In this document: piece by piece, positions 41,649 to 50,182 of the stretch
How the letters are laid out: every line of letters begins with the position of its first letter
Position numbering within the stretch: the stretch's first letter is position 1
Assembly (NCBI RefSeq): GCF_036242395.1
Contig: NZ_CP108458.1
Location: 4,836,001 to 4,900,000, forward strand
Direction of reading: 5' to 3'
Length of the DNA stretch: 64,000 nucleotides
Source: Kitasatospora sp. NBC_01266
GTDB taxonomy: Bacteria; Actinomycetota; Actinomycetes; Streptomycetales; Streptomycetaceae
Position numbers and translations under genes: made by a program
Notes under the pieces: model-generated
The model's input: the letters and a program-made list of their open reading frames with translations, nothing else
Databases searched by the model: none
What the model was told of the DNA's origin: nothing

Positions 41649-42526
41649 CCTCCACCGGTGAGGCGGTCCAGTTCTGGGTGCTCGCGGTGATCGCGGTCGG
41701 TGGCGCGCTCGGCATGCTGACCATGCGCAAGGCGGTGCACAGCGCGCTCTGCCTGGCCGCCACCATGATCGCGCTGGCGATCTGCTACCTGGCCCAGGGC
41801 GCGGTCTTCCTGGGCGTGGTGCAGATCGTGGTCTACACCGGCGCGATCATGATGCTCTTCCTCTTCGTGGTGATGCTGGTCGGCGTCACCTCCGCCGACT
41901 CGCTCAAGGAGCAGCTGAAGGGCCAGCGGGCGGCCGCCGTGCTCTGCGGCCTGGGCTTCGGGGCGCTGCTGATCGCCGGCATCGCGCACGCCAGGCTCGG
42001 GCACTTCCCTGGCCTGGCCGAGGCCAACGCCGAGGGCAACGTGCAGGGCCTGGCCCGGCTGATCTTCACCAAGTACGTCTGGGCCTTCGAGGTCACCGGC
42101 GCGCTGCTGATCACCGCGGCGATCGGCGCGATGCTGCTGACCCACCGCGAGCACGTGACCGCCCCGAGCAGCCAGCGGGAGCTGGCGGCCCGGCGGGTGC
42201 GGGAGAACAAGCAGGTCCCGCCGCTGCCGGCGCCCGGCGTCTACGCCCGGCACAACGCGGTGGACATCGCGGGCCTGCTGCCGGACGGCACCATCGCCGA
42301 GGACTCGGTGATGGCCACCCTGCGCGAGCGCGGCCAGATCCGCGACGTCAGCCAGGACATGCTGCACCGGATGGCCGAGCTGGAGAACACCACGGCCGAG
42401 TGGCTGGGCCGCCCGTCCTCCGAGCGCCCGCCGCTGCCCAGCCAGCCGCGCCCCGCGCTGGAGCCGGTGCCGAACCACCACAAGTCGACGGACGATTCCG
42501 CGCAGAACCGGGAGGATGGCGAGTGA
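41645..42526 (+). CDS. nuoJ: NADH-quinone oxidoreductase subunit J
   Basis: A 293-aa subunit. The first 170 residues form the five-TM family domain with the TM3 signature FLGVVQIVVYTGAIMMLFLF. The remaining 120 residues are a soluble, Pro/Glu-rich tail (GQIRDVSQDMLHRMAELE) absent from E. coli-type NuoJ. It overlaps nuoI and nuoK by 4 nt each. Confidence 0.95.
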   Translation: MTSTGEAVQFWVLAVIAVGGALGMLTMRKAVHSALCLAATMIALAICYLAQGAVFLGVVQIVVYTGAIMMLFLFVVMLVGVTSADSLKEQLKGQRAAAVLCGLGFGALLIAGIAHARLGHFPGLAEANAEGNVQGLARLIFTKYVWAFEVTGALLITAAIGAMLLTHREHVTAPSSQRELAARRVRENKQVPPLPAPGVYARHNAVDIAGLLPDGTIAEDSVMATLRERGQIRDVSQDMLHRMAELENTTAEWLGRPSSERPPLPSQPRPALEPVPNHHKSTDDSAQNREDGE

Positions 42527-42822
42527 ACCCCGTCAACTACCTCTATCTCGCAGCCCTGTTGTTCACCATCGGGGCGTCCGGGGTGCTGGTCCGGCGCAAC
42601 GCGATCGTCCTGTTCATGTGCGTGGAGCTGATGCTCAACGCCTCCAACCTGGCCCTGGTCACCTTCTCCCGGCTGCACGACAACCTGGACGGCCAGATCC
42701 TGGCCTTCTTCACCATGGTGGTCGCGGCGGCCGAGGTCGTGGTGGGCCTGGCGATCATCGTGAGCATCTTCCGTACCAGGCACTCGGCTTCGGTCGACGA
42801 CAGCAACCTGATGAAGCTGTAG
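42523..42822 (+). CDS. nuoK: NADH-quinone oxidoreductase subunit K
   Basis: A 99-aa three-TM subunit of normal length. The conserved proton-path Glu residues lie in LFMCVELMLNASNLAL and VAAAEVVVGLAI. GTG 42523 overlaps the nuoJ stop (GTGA). The final residues DDSNLMKL are typical. Confidence 0.96.
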   Translation: MNPVNYLYLAALLFTIGASGVLVRRNAIVLFMCVELMLNASNLALVTFSRLHDNLDGQILAFFTMVVAAAEVVVGLAIIVSIFRTRHSASVDDSNLMKL

Positions 42823-42831
42823 GGGCCCAGG

Positions 42832-44751
42832 GTGAACTCTCTTATTCCGCTGCTCATCGCAGCGCCGCTGGTCGGGGCTGCCCTGCTGCTGCTCGGCGGC
42901 CGTGCGCTCGACCGGTTCGGCCACTGGCTGGGCACCTTCGCGGCGCTGCTCTCCTTCGTCTTCGCGCTGGTGCTGTTCAGCAGCATGCTGGGCCGCAGCG
43001 TCGACCAACGCCCGGTCCACGAGCACCTGTTCAGCTGGATCTCGGTGGGCACCTTCCAGGCCGACGTCTCCTTCCAGCTCGACCAGCTCTCGATGACCTT
43101 CGTCCTGCTGATCACCGGTGTCGGCACCCTGATCCACGTCTACTCCGTGGGCTACATGGAGCACGACGAGCGCCGCCGCCGCTTCTTCGGCTACCTCAAC
43201 CTCTTCCTGGCCGCCATGCTGCTGCTCGTGCTGGCGGACAACTACCTGCTGCTGTACGTCGGTTGGGAGGGCGTCGGGCTTGCCTCGTACCTGCTGATCG
43301 GCTTCTGGCAGCACAAGCCGAGCGCGGCCACCGCGGCCAAGAAGGCGTTCATCGTCAACCGGGTCGGCGACATGGGCCTCTCCATCGCGATCATGCTGAT
43401 GTTCACCCAGTTCGGCAGCTTCGCCTTCGGCCCGGTCTTCGCCACCGCGCACGAGGCGAGCAGCGGGCGGCTGACCGCGATCGGGCTGCTGCTGCTGCTC
43501 GCGGCCTGCGGCAAGTCGGCCCAGGTGCCGCTGCAGAGCTGGCTCGGCGACGCGATGGAGGGCCCGACCCCGGTCTCCGCGCTGATCCACGCGGCCACCA
43601 TGGTGACCGCCGGCGTCTACCTGATCACCCGCTCGAACGCGATCTTCAACCTGGCGCCGGACGCACAGCTCGCGGTGGTCTGCGTCGGTGCGGTGACGCT
43701 GATCTTCGGTGCGATCGTCGGTTGCGCCAAGGACGACATCAAGAAGGCGCTGGCCGGTTCGACCATGTCGCAGATCGGCTACATGATCCTGGCGGCGGGC
43801 CTGGGCCCGATCGGCTACGTCTTCGCGATCATGCACCTGGTCACCCACGGCTTCTTCAAGGCCGGGCTCTTCCTCGGCGCCGGGTCGGTCATGCACGGGA
43901 TGAACGACGAGGTGAACATGCGTCACTACGGCGGCCTGCGCAAGTACATGCCGATCACCTACGTCACCTTCGGGCTCGGCTACCTGGCGATCATCGGGTT
44001 CCCCGGCCCGTCCGGCTTCTGGTCCAAGGACCGGATCATCGAGGCCGCCTTCGCCAAGGGCGGCGCCGAGGGCTGGATCCTGGGCACCATCACCCTGATC
44101 GGCGCGGCGATCACCGCGTTCTACATGACCCGGGTGATGCTGCTGACCTTCTTCGGCGAGAAGCGCTGGCAGCCGACTGCAGACATCAGCGGCTCTGCCA
44201 CGGGCGAGGGCCACCAGCCGCACCCGCACGAGTCCCCGAAGTCGATGACCATCCCGATGGTCCTGCTGTCCGTCGGCTCGGTCCTCGCCGGTGGCCTGTT
44301 CGTCCTCAACAACTCCTTCCAGCACTGGCTGGAGCCGATCACCGGGTTCAGCGAGGGCAACTCCCCGCTGCCGTCCGGCGTGATCATGGCGCTCAGCATC
44401 GCCTGCATGCTGGCCGGGGCCGGGCTCGCCTACGCGGTCTACGGGCGCGCGCCGGTGCCGGTGGTCCCGCCGGTCGGCTCGGCGCTCACCCGGGCGGCCC
44501 GCCGCGACCTGCTGCAGGACGACTTCAACCACGCCGTCCTGGTGCGTCCCGGCTCCGCGCTCACCGCGGCGCTGGTCTTCTTCGACAGCAGGGGTCTGGA
44601 CGGCTTCGTCAACGGCCTGGCCGCGAGCATCGGGGGCATCTCCGCTCGGCTGCGCCGGGTGCAGAACGGCTACGTCCGTTCCTACGCCCTCTCCATGTTC
44701 GGCGGCACGCTGGTGCTGGTCGCCACGACTCTCCTGATGAGGTCGAGCTGA
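42832..44751 (+). CDS. nuoL: NADH-quinone oxidoreductase subunit L
   Basis: A 639-aa antiporter-like proton pump subunit with about 16 TM helices. LLYVGWEGVGLASYLLIGFW carries the channel Glu, PLQSWLGDAMEGPTPVSALI the TM7 region with a broken helix, and GCAKDDIKKALAGSTMSQIG the TM8 Lys. The long lateral helix should lie near the C terminus (RAARRDLLQDDFNHA...). It starts at GTG 42832, 9 nt after nuoK. Confidence 0.95.
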   Translation: MNSLIPLLIAAPLVGAALLLLGGRALDRFGHWLGTFAALLSFVFALVLFSSMLGRSVDQRPVHEHLFSWISVGTFQADVSFQLDQLSMTFVLLITGVGTLIHVYSVGYMEHDERRRRFFGYLNLFLAAMLLLVLADNYLLLYVGWEGVGLASYLLIGFWQHKPSAATAAKKAFIVNRVGDMGLSIAIMLMFTQFGSFAFGPVFATAHEASSGRLTAIGLLLLLAACGKSAQVPLQSWLGDAMEGPTPVSALIHAATMVTAGVYLITRSNAIFNLAPDAQLAVVCVGAVTLIFGAIVGCAKDDIKKALAGSTMSQIGYMILAAGLGPIGYVFAIMHLVTHGFFKAGLFLGAGSVMHGMNDEVNMRHYGGLRKYMPITYVTFGLGYLAIIGFPGPSGFWSKDRIIEAAFAKGGAEGWILGTITLIGAAITAFYMTRVMLLTFFGEKRWQPTADISGSATGEGHQPHPHESPKSMTIPMVLLSVGSVLAGGLFVLNNSFQHWLEPITGFSEGNSPLPSGVIMALSIACMLAGAGLAYAVYGRAPVPVVPPVGSALTRAARRDLLQDDFNHAVLVRPGSALTAALVFFDSRGLDGFVNGLAASIGGISARLRRVQNGYVRSYALSMFGGTLVLVATTLLMRSS

Positions 44752-44794
44752 TGAATCGTCTGACAAATCCGAGGCATCGTCAGGAGGCGGGCAC

Positions 44795-46411
44795 ATGAGC
44801 TACCTGCTGACCGCCACCTGTGCCGTCCCGGCCGCCGGGGCGATCCTCACCGCCGCGCTGCCCGCCGGCACCAGCGAGTCCCGGCGGCGCATCACCAAGA
44901 GCGTCGCGCTCGGTTTCTCCGTGGTCACCCTCGCGCTGACCGGGCTGATCGCCGCCGACTTCAAGCCCGGCGGCGCGCGCTACCAACTCACCGAGTCGCA
45001 CAGCTGGATCCGCTCCTTCGGGATCGACTTCTCGCTCGGGGTGGACGGCATCGCCGCGGTGCTGGTGCTGCTCACCTCGGTGCTGGTGCCGCTGGTGATG
45101 CTGGCCTCCTGGCACGACGCGGACCCCGCCCCCTCACCGGACGGCACCTTCGAGAACCGTCGCAGGACGCAGGGCTTCTTCGCGCTGATCCTGGCCGTCG
45201 AGGCGATGGTGATCGTCTCCTTCCTGGCCACCGACGTCTTCCTCTTCTACGTCTTCTTCGAAGCCATGCTGATCCCGATGTACTTCCTGATCGGCGGCTT
45301 CGGCGACAAGGCGGGCGGCCCCGAAGCCTCCCGCCAACGCTCCTACGCGGCAGTCAAGTTCCTGCTCTACAACCTGCTCGGCGGCCTGGTCATGCTGGCC
45401 GCCGTGATCGGCCTGTACGTGATCGCGCAGGGCCAGGGGCTGGGCACCTTCGACCTCCAGACGCTCACCTCGGCGGTGGCCGACGGCAAGCTGGTGATCA
45501 ACCCGACCGCCGAACGGGCGCTCTTCCTCGGCTTCTTCTTCGCCTTCGCGGTGAAGGCCCCGCTCTGGCCGCTGCACACCTGGCTGCCGAACGCGATGGG
45601 CGAGGCCACGGCCGGCACCGCCGTGCTGATCACCGCCGTGGTGGACAAGGTCGGCACCTTCGCGATGCTCCGGTTCTGCCTCGGCCTCTTCCCGGACGCC
45701 TCGAAGTTCTTCGCCCCCGCGATCCTGGTGCTCTCGGTGATCGGGATCATCTACGGCGCACTGCTGGCGGTGGGTCAGAAGGACATCAAGCGGCTGGTCG
45801 CCTACGCCTCGATCTCGCACTTCGGCTTCATCATCCTGGGCATCTTCGCGATGACCAGCCAGGGCCAGAGCGGCGCCACCCTCTACATGGTCAACCACGG
45901 CATCTCGACCGCCCTGCTGATGCTGATCGCCGGCTTCCTGATCTCCCGGCGCGGCTCGCGCCTGATCGCCGACTTCGGCGGCGTGCAGAAGGTCGCCCCG
46001 GTGCTGGCCGGCACCTTCCTGATCGGCGGCCTGGCCACCCTCTCGCTGCCCGGCCTGGCCCCGTTCGTCAGCGAGTTCCTGGTCCTGGTCGGCACCTTCA
46101 GCCGCTACCCGGCGCTCGGCGTGATCGCCACCCTGGGCATCGTGCTGGCCGCGCTCTACGTCCTGGTCCTCTACCAGCGCACCATGACCGGGCCGGTCCG
46201 GGAGAGCGTCAGCAAGATGCCCGACCTGAAGGCCCGGGAGGTGCTGGTGGCCGCCCCGCTGATCGCGCTGACCCTGGTCTTCGGGATCTACCCCAAGCCG
46301 CTCACCGACCTGGTGAACCCGGCGGTGGCCGACACCCTCTCCCAGGTCCACCGGACCGACCCGGCCCCGGCCCACCCGGTGGCCATCCCTGCCGGAGGTG
46401 AGCAGCAGTGA
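44795..46411 (+). CDS. nuoM: NADH-quinone oxidoreductase subunit M
   Basis: A 538-aa antiporter-like pump subunit. DVFLFYVFFEAMLIPMYFLI holds the channel Glu, PLWPLHTWLPNAMGEATAG the TM7 loop, and GQKDIKRLVAYASISHFGF the TM8 Lys. The start ATG 44795 has AGGAGG 7 nt upstream. The 43-nt gap from nuoL holds a short near-repeat (atcgtc...gac) but no gene. The stop overlaps nuoN. Confidence 0.95.
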   Translation: MSYLLTATCAVPAAGAILTAALPAGTSESRRRITKSVALGFSVVTLALTGLIAADFKPGGARYQLTESHSWIRSFGIDFSLGVDGIAAVLVLLTSVLVPLVMLASWHDADPAPSPDGTFENRRRTQGFFALILAVEAMVIVSFLATDVFLFYVFFEAMLIPMYFLIGGFGDKAGGPEASRQRSYAAVKFLLYNLLGGLVMLAAVIGLYVIAQGQGLGTFDLQTLTSAVADGKLVINPTAERALFLGFFFAFAVKAPLWPLHTWLPNAMGEATAGTAVLITAVVDKVGTFAMLRFCLGLFPDASKFFAPAILVLSVIGIIYGALLAVGQKDIKRLVAYASISHFGFIILGIFAMTSQGQSGATLYMVNHGISTALLMLIAGFLISRRGSRLIADFGGVQKVAPVLAGTFLIGGLATLSLPGLAPFVSEFLVLVGTFSRYPALGVIATLGIVLAALYVLVLYQRTMTGPVRESVSKMPDLKAREVLVAAPLIALTLVFGIYPKPLTDLVNPAVADTLSQVHRTDPAPAHPVAIPAGGEQQ

Positions 46412-48075
46412 GCGTCCCCCTTCTCCACGGCGCGGGGTCCGTCCACAGCGTGTGGATGACGGCGGCCGGTGCCAACACGCCGAGCATCCCGGCCCCGCAG
46501 ATCGAGTACGGCCAGCTCTCCCCGATGCTGATCGTCTTCGGCACGGCCGTCGCGGGCATCCTGGCCGAGGCCTTCCTGCCGCGCCGGGCCCGCTACGCCA
46601 CCCAGGTCAGCCTGGCGCTGACCGGCCTGGCCGGCGCCTTCATCGCGCTGATCGTGCTCGCCTCCCAGGGCTACGGCTCGACCAAGAGCGGGCTGATCGC
46701 GATGGGCTCGGTGGCACTGGACGGCCCCGCGCTCTTCCTGCAGGGCGTGATCCTGCTCGCCGCGGTGGTCGCCGTGCTGCTCTACGCCGAGCGCGGCCTG
46801 GACCCGCGCGCCGAGGGCGGTCCGCGCGACGCCTTCACCGCGCAGGGCGCCGCCACCCCGGGCAGCGAGCAGGAGCGGCAGGCCACCCGGGCCGGTTTCG
46901 CCTCCACCGAGGTCTACCCGCTCACCCTGTTCGCGGTCGGCGGGATGCTGCTCTTCCCGGCCGCCAACGACCTGCTGACCATGTTCGTGGCCCTCGAGGT
47001 CTTCTCGCTGCCGCTCTACCTGCTCTGCGCGCTGGCCCGCCGGCGCCGGCTGCTCTCCCAGGAGGCGGCGGTCAAGTACTTCCTGCTCGGCTCCTTCGCC
47101 TCGGCCTTCTTCCTGTTCGGCAGCGCGCTGCTGTACGGGTACGCGGGCACCTTCCGGCTGCCGGAGATCGCCGACGTGGTCTCCGGCACCGCCCCCGCCA
47201 CCCCGGGGCTGGTGGTCAGCACCCAGAACGACGCGCTGCTGCTGATCGGCCTGGGGATGGTCGCGGTCGGCCTGCTCTTCAAGGTCGGCGCCGTCCCGTT
47301 CCACGCCTGGACCCCGGACGTCTACCAGGGCGCCCCGACCCCGGTGACCGGCTTCATGGCCGCCGCCACCAAGGTCGCCGCCTTCGGCGCGCTGCTGCGC
47401 CTCTTCTACGTGGCCTTTCCCGGGCTGCGCTGGGACTGGCGCCCGGTGATGTGGGCTGTGGCGATCCTCACCATGGTGGCCGGCGCGATCCTCGCGGTGA
47501 CCCAGCAGGACGTGAAGCGGCTGCTGGCCTACTCCTCGATCGCGCACGCCGGGTTCATCCTGACCGGCGTGATCGCCACCAACCGGCAGGGGCTGGCGGC
47601 GGTCCTCTTCTACCTGCTCTCCTACTCCTTCGTCACCCTGGGCGCCTTCGCCGTGGTCACCCTGGTGCGCGACTCCAAGGGCGAGGCGACCCACCTGTCC
47701 AGCTGGGCCGGGCTCGGGCGCCGCTCGCCGCTGCTCGCGGCGGTCTTCGCGCTCTTCCTGCTGGCCTTCGCCGGGATCCCGCTGACCAGCGGCTTCACCG
47801 GGAAGTTCGCGGTCTTCCAGGCCGCGGCGGCGGGCGGCGCGACGCCGCTGGTGATCGTCGGTGTGCTGAGCTCGGCGGTGGCCGCCTTCTTCTACATCCG
47901 GGTGATCGTGCTGATGTTCTTCTCCGACCCGCAGCCGAACGGCCCGGCGGTGGCGATCCCCAGCGTCTTCACCACGATGGCGATCTCGCTGGGCGTGATC
48001 GTCACGCTGGGTCTGGGACTGCTGCCGCAGTACTTCCTGGATCTGGCCTCCAAGGCAGCGCTGTTCACCCACTGA
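46408..48075 (+). CDS. nuoN: NADH-quinone oxidoreductase subunit N
   Basis: A 555-aa antiporter-like pump subunit, last in the operon. MFVALEVFSLPLYLLCALAR, AVPFHAWTPDVYQGAPTPVT and TQQDVKRLLAYSSIAHAGF are the channel signatures. GTG 46408 overlaps nuoM by 4 nt. An insert of about 35 residues between TM3 and TM4 (GLDPRAEGGPRDAF...) is acidic and extramembrane. A strong terminator follows. Confidence 0.95.
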   Translation: MSVPLLHGAGSVHSVWMTAAGANTPSIPAPQIEYGQLSPMLIVFGTAVAGILAEAFLPRRARYATQVSLALTGLAGAFIALIVLASQGYGSTKSGLIAMGSVALDGPALFLQGVILLAAVVAVLLYAERGLDPRAEGGPRDAFTAQGAATPGSEQERQATRAGFASTEVYPLTLFAVGGMLLFPAANDLLTMFVALEVFSLPLYLLCALARRRRLLSQEAAVKYFLLGSFASAFFLFGSALLYGYAGTFRLPEIADVVSGTAPATPGLVVSTQNDALLLIGLGMVAVGLLFKVGAVPFHAWTPDVYQGAPTPVTGFMAAATKVAAFGALLRLFYVAFPGLRWDWRPVMWAVAILTMVAGAILAVTQQDVKRLLAYSSIAHAGFILTGVIATNRQGLAAVLFYLLSYSFVTLGAFAVVTLVRDSKGEATHLSSWAGLGRRSPLLAAVFALFLLAFAGIPLTSGFTGKFAVFQAAAAGGATPLVIVGVLSSAVAAFFYIRVIVLMFFSDPQPNGPAVAIPSVFTTMAISLGVIVTLGLGLLPQYFLDLASKAALFTH

Positions 48076-48098
48076 GGCAGCGCTGTTCACCGGCCCGT

Positions 48099-48137
48099 GC
48101 GCCGGGTCCTGGGCCGTCGGCGGCCCGGACCCGGCGC
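48099..48137 (+). terminator. Terminator of the nuo operon
   Basis: A 16-bp GC stem with one bulge (gcgccgggtcc-t-gggcc / ggccc-ggacccggcgc) and a short loop starts 24 nt after the nuoN stop. Confidence 0.8.
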
Positions 48138-48262
48138 GATCTTCGCCGCGCTACCCGCACGCCCGTACAGTGATCCACTCGTGACCGGATACGCTGCTGG
48201 GGATGGCAGCGGCCGCAACAGGGACCGGACCGCATGATCGACCGGCGACAGGAGTGGTCTTC

Positions 48263-49273
48263 GTGACCGTCGTGGAACCCTTCGGGCTCAGCGTGCAGGA
48301 CCGCGATCTGACCCGTGACGTCCAGGCCGGGCTCGAGGCGGTGGAGGCCGCCATGGCCGAGGCCGTGAAGAGCGACCGGCCGCTGATCGCCATCACCGCG
48401 AACCACCTGATCAAGGCCGGCGGCAAGCGCTTCCGCCCGCTGCTGGTGATGCTGGCCGCCCAGTTCGGCGACCCGGCCGCGCCCGGCGTGGTGCCGGCCG
48501 CCGTGGTGGTCGAGCTGACCCACCTGGCCACGCTGTACCACGACGACGTGATGGACGAGGCCCCGGTGCGCCGTGGGGTGCCCACCGTCAACGCCCGCTG
48601 GGACAACTCGGTGGCCATCCTGACCGGCGACTTCCTCTTCTCCCGCGCCTCCCAGGTGCTCGCGGACCTCGGCCCCGAGGCGGTCCGGATCCAGGCCGAC
48701 GCCTTCGAGCGGCTGGTCACCGGGCAGATCCTGGAGACCGCCGGGCCCCGCCCCGACGAGGACCAGCTGGCCCACTACCTGGACGTGCTGGCCGGCAAGA
48801 CCGGCGCGTTGATCGCCGTCTCCGGCCGGTTCGGCGCGCTGATGTCCGGTGCCGAGCCCTGGGTGGTGGACATCCTCACCGAGTACGGCGAGAAGATGGG
48901 CATCGCCTTCCAGCTGGCCGACGACGTGCTGGACATCGCCAGCGACGGCCACGAGTCCGGCAAGACCCCCGGCACCGACCTGCGCGAGGGCGTGCCCACG
49001 CTGCCGCTGCTGCTGCTGAAGTCGATGCCGGTGGACGAGAGCGACCCCGAGGACGCCCGGCTGCGCGAGCTGCTCGAGCAGGACCTGACGGACGACCAGG
49101 TGCACGCCGAGGTGCTGCGCCTGCTGCGCCGGCACCCGGCCCTGGAGCGCGCCCGCCGCGAGACGCTGCGCTACGCCGAGGAGGCCCGCGCGCTGCTCGC
49201 CCCGCTGCCGGACGGCCCGGCCAAGGCGGCACTGCAGGGTCTCTGCGACGCGGTGGCGATCCGTACCATGTGA
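48263..49273 (+). CDS. Polyprenyl diphosphate synthase (menaquinone side-chain type)
   Basis: A 336-aa trans-prenyltransferase. The first Asp-rich motif is LYHDDVMDEA (DDxxD) and the second LADDVLDIA (DDxxD), with KAGGKRFRPLLV upstream. It extends allylic diphosphates with IPP. Ala/Ser/Gly rather than bulky residues before the first motif (LTHLATLYHDD) suggests a long-chain product, fitting the menaquinone tail. GTG 48263 with GGAG at 8-nt spacing was chosen over an upstream in-frame ATG. TACGCT at 48190-48195 is a possible -10. Confidence 0.9.
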   Translation: MTVVEPFGLSVQDRDLTRDVQAGLEAVEAAMAEAVKSDRPLIAITANHLIKAGGKRFRPLLVMLAAQFGDPAAPGVVPAAVVVELTHLATLYHDDVMDEAPVRRGVPTVNARWDNSVAILTGDFLFSRASQVLADLGPEAVRIQADAFERLVTGQILETAGPRPDEDQLAHYLDVLAGKTGALIAVSGRFGALMSGAEPWVVDILTEYGEKMGIAFQLADDVLDIASDGHESGKTPGTDLREGVPTLPLLLLKSMPVDESDPEDARLRELLEQDLTDDQVHAEVLRLLRRHPALERARRETLRYAEEARALLAPLPDGPAKAALQGLCDAVAIRTM

Positions 49274-49323
49274 GCGGCGCTCCGCAGGAGCGTCGTCGAT
49301 CATCGTCCTGGGGGAGAAGCACC

Positions 49324-49986
49324 ATGCTGCGCGTCGTCATCGCCGAGGACTCGGTCCTGCTCCGGGAGGGCCTGATCCGGCTGCTCACCGACCGCGGACT
49401 GGAGGTGGTCGCCGGGGTCGGCGACGGCGAGGCGCTGATCCGCACCGTCCACGAGCTGGCGAAGGACGAGGCGCTGCCCGACGTGGTGGTGGCCGACGTG
49501 CGGATGCCGCCGACCCACACCGACGAGGGCGTGCGGGCCTGCGTGGCGCTGCGCGGCAGCTTCCCGGAGCTCGGGGTGCTGGTGCTCTCCCAGCACGTGG
49601 AGCAGCAGTACGCCGCCGAGCTGCTGGCCGGCTCCACCCGCGGGGTCGGCTACCTGCTCAAGGACCGGGTGGCCGAGGTGCGCGAGTTCGTGGACGCGGT
49701 GGTCCGGGTGGCCGGCGGCGGCACCGCGCTGGACCCCGAGGTGGTGCAGCAACTGCTCAGCCGCAGCCGCAAGGGCGACGTGCTGGCCGGGCTGACCCCG
49801 CGCGAGCGCGAGGTGCTCGCGCTGATGGCCGAGGGCCGGACCAACGCCGCGGTGGCCAAGCAGCTGGTGGTCTCGCACGGCGCGGTGGAGAAGCACGTCA
49901 GCAACATCTTCCTCAAGCTCGGCCTGGCGCAGAGCCCGGAGGACCACCGCCGGGTGCTCGCGGTGCTCACCTACCTGAACTCCTGA
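49324..49986 (+). CDS. NarL/FixJ-family response regulator, orphan
   Basis: A 220-aa two-domain regulator. The receiver has E8/D9 (RVVIAEDSVLL), phospho-acceptor D58 (VVADVRMPP), a Ser in LVLSQHVEQ and the conserved Lys in GYLLKDRV. The C-terminal LuxR helix-turn-helix is LTPREREVLALMAEGRTNAA then HGAVEKHVSNIFLKLGL. No histidine kinase is present on either side. A position between prenyl synthase and korAB hints at a link to energy metabolism, but nothing shows it. ATG 49324 has ggggag upstream. Confidence 0.92.
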   Translation: MLRVVIAEDSVLLREGLIRLLTDRGLEVVAGVGDGEALIRTVHELAKDEALPDVVVADVRMPPTHTDEGVRACVALRGSFPELGVLVLSQHVEQQYAAELLAGSTRGVGYLLKDRVAEVREFVDAVVRVAGGGTALDPEVVQQLLSRSRKGDVLAGLTPREREVLALMAEGRTNAAVAKQLVVSHGAVEKHVSNIFLKLGLAQSPEDHRRVLAVLTYLNS

Positions 49987-50099
49987 CCGGTCCTCGGGCG
50001 AACTCCCGACCGGCGGGGCCCGCCTGATCGACCGCCCGGGTGGCCGCGGATACACCTGTCGCCGCTTCGCTCGAGTTACAGCCCAGGGATTCGCGACCC

Positions 50100-50115
50100 G
50101 CATAGGATGCGATCG
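50100..50115 (+). promoter_or_regulatory. korAB promoter element shared with nuo
   Basis: gcataggatgcgatcg with -10 TAGGAT (50103-50108) is identical in 15 of 16 positions to 31920-31935 before nuoA. It lies 68 nt before the korA start. Confidence 0.55.
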
Positions 50116-50182
50116 GTGCACCAGGCGGACGGGGCACACGGCTCACGCCCGCGGCTGGTACCCCTGAGGGAGGTTCGCGGCA

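Noticed and set aside
42241..44796. Very long antisense frames across nuoJ-nuoL (and similar ones across other nuo genes)
   Set aside because: Asp/His/Gln/Arg-rich shadow frames are expected opposite high-GC codons; the sense frames are all clear complex I subunits.
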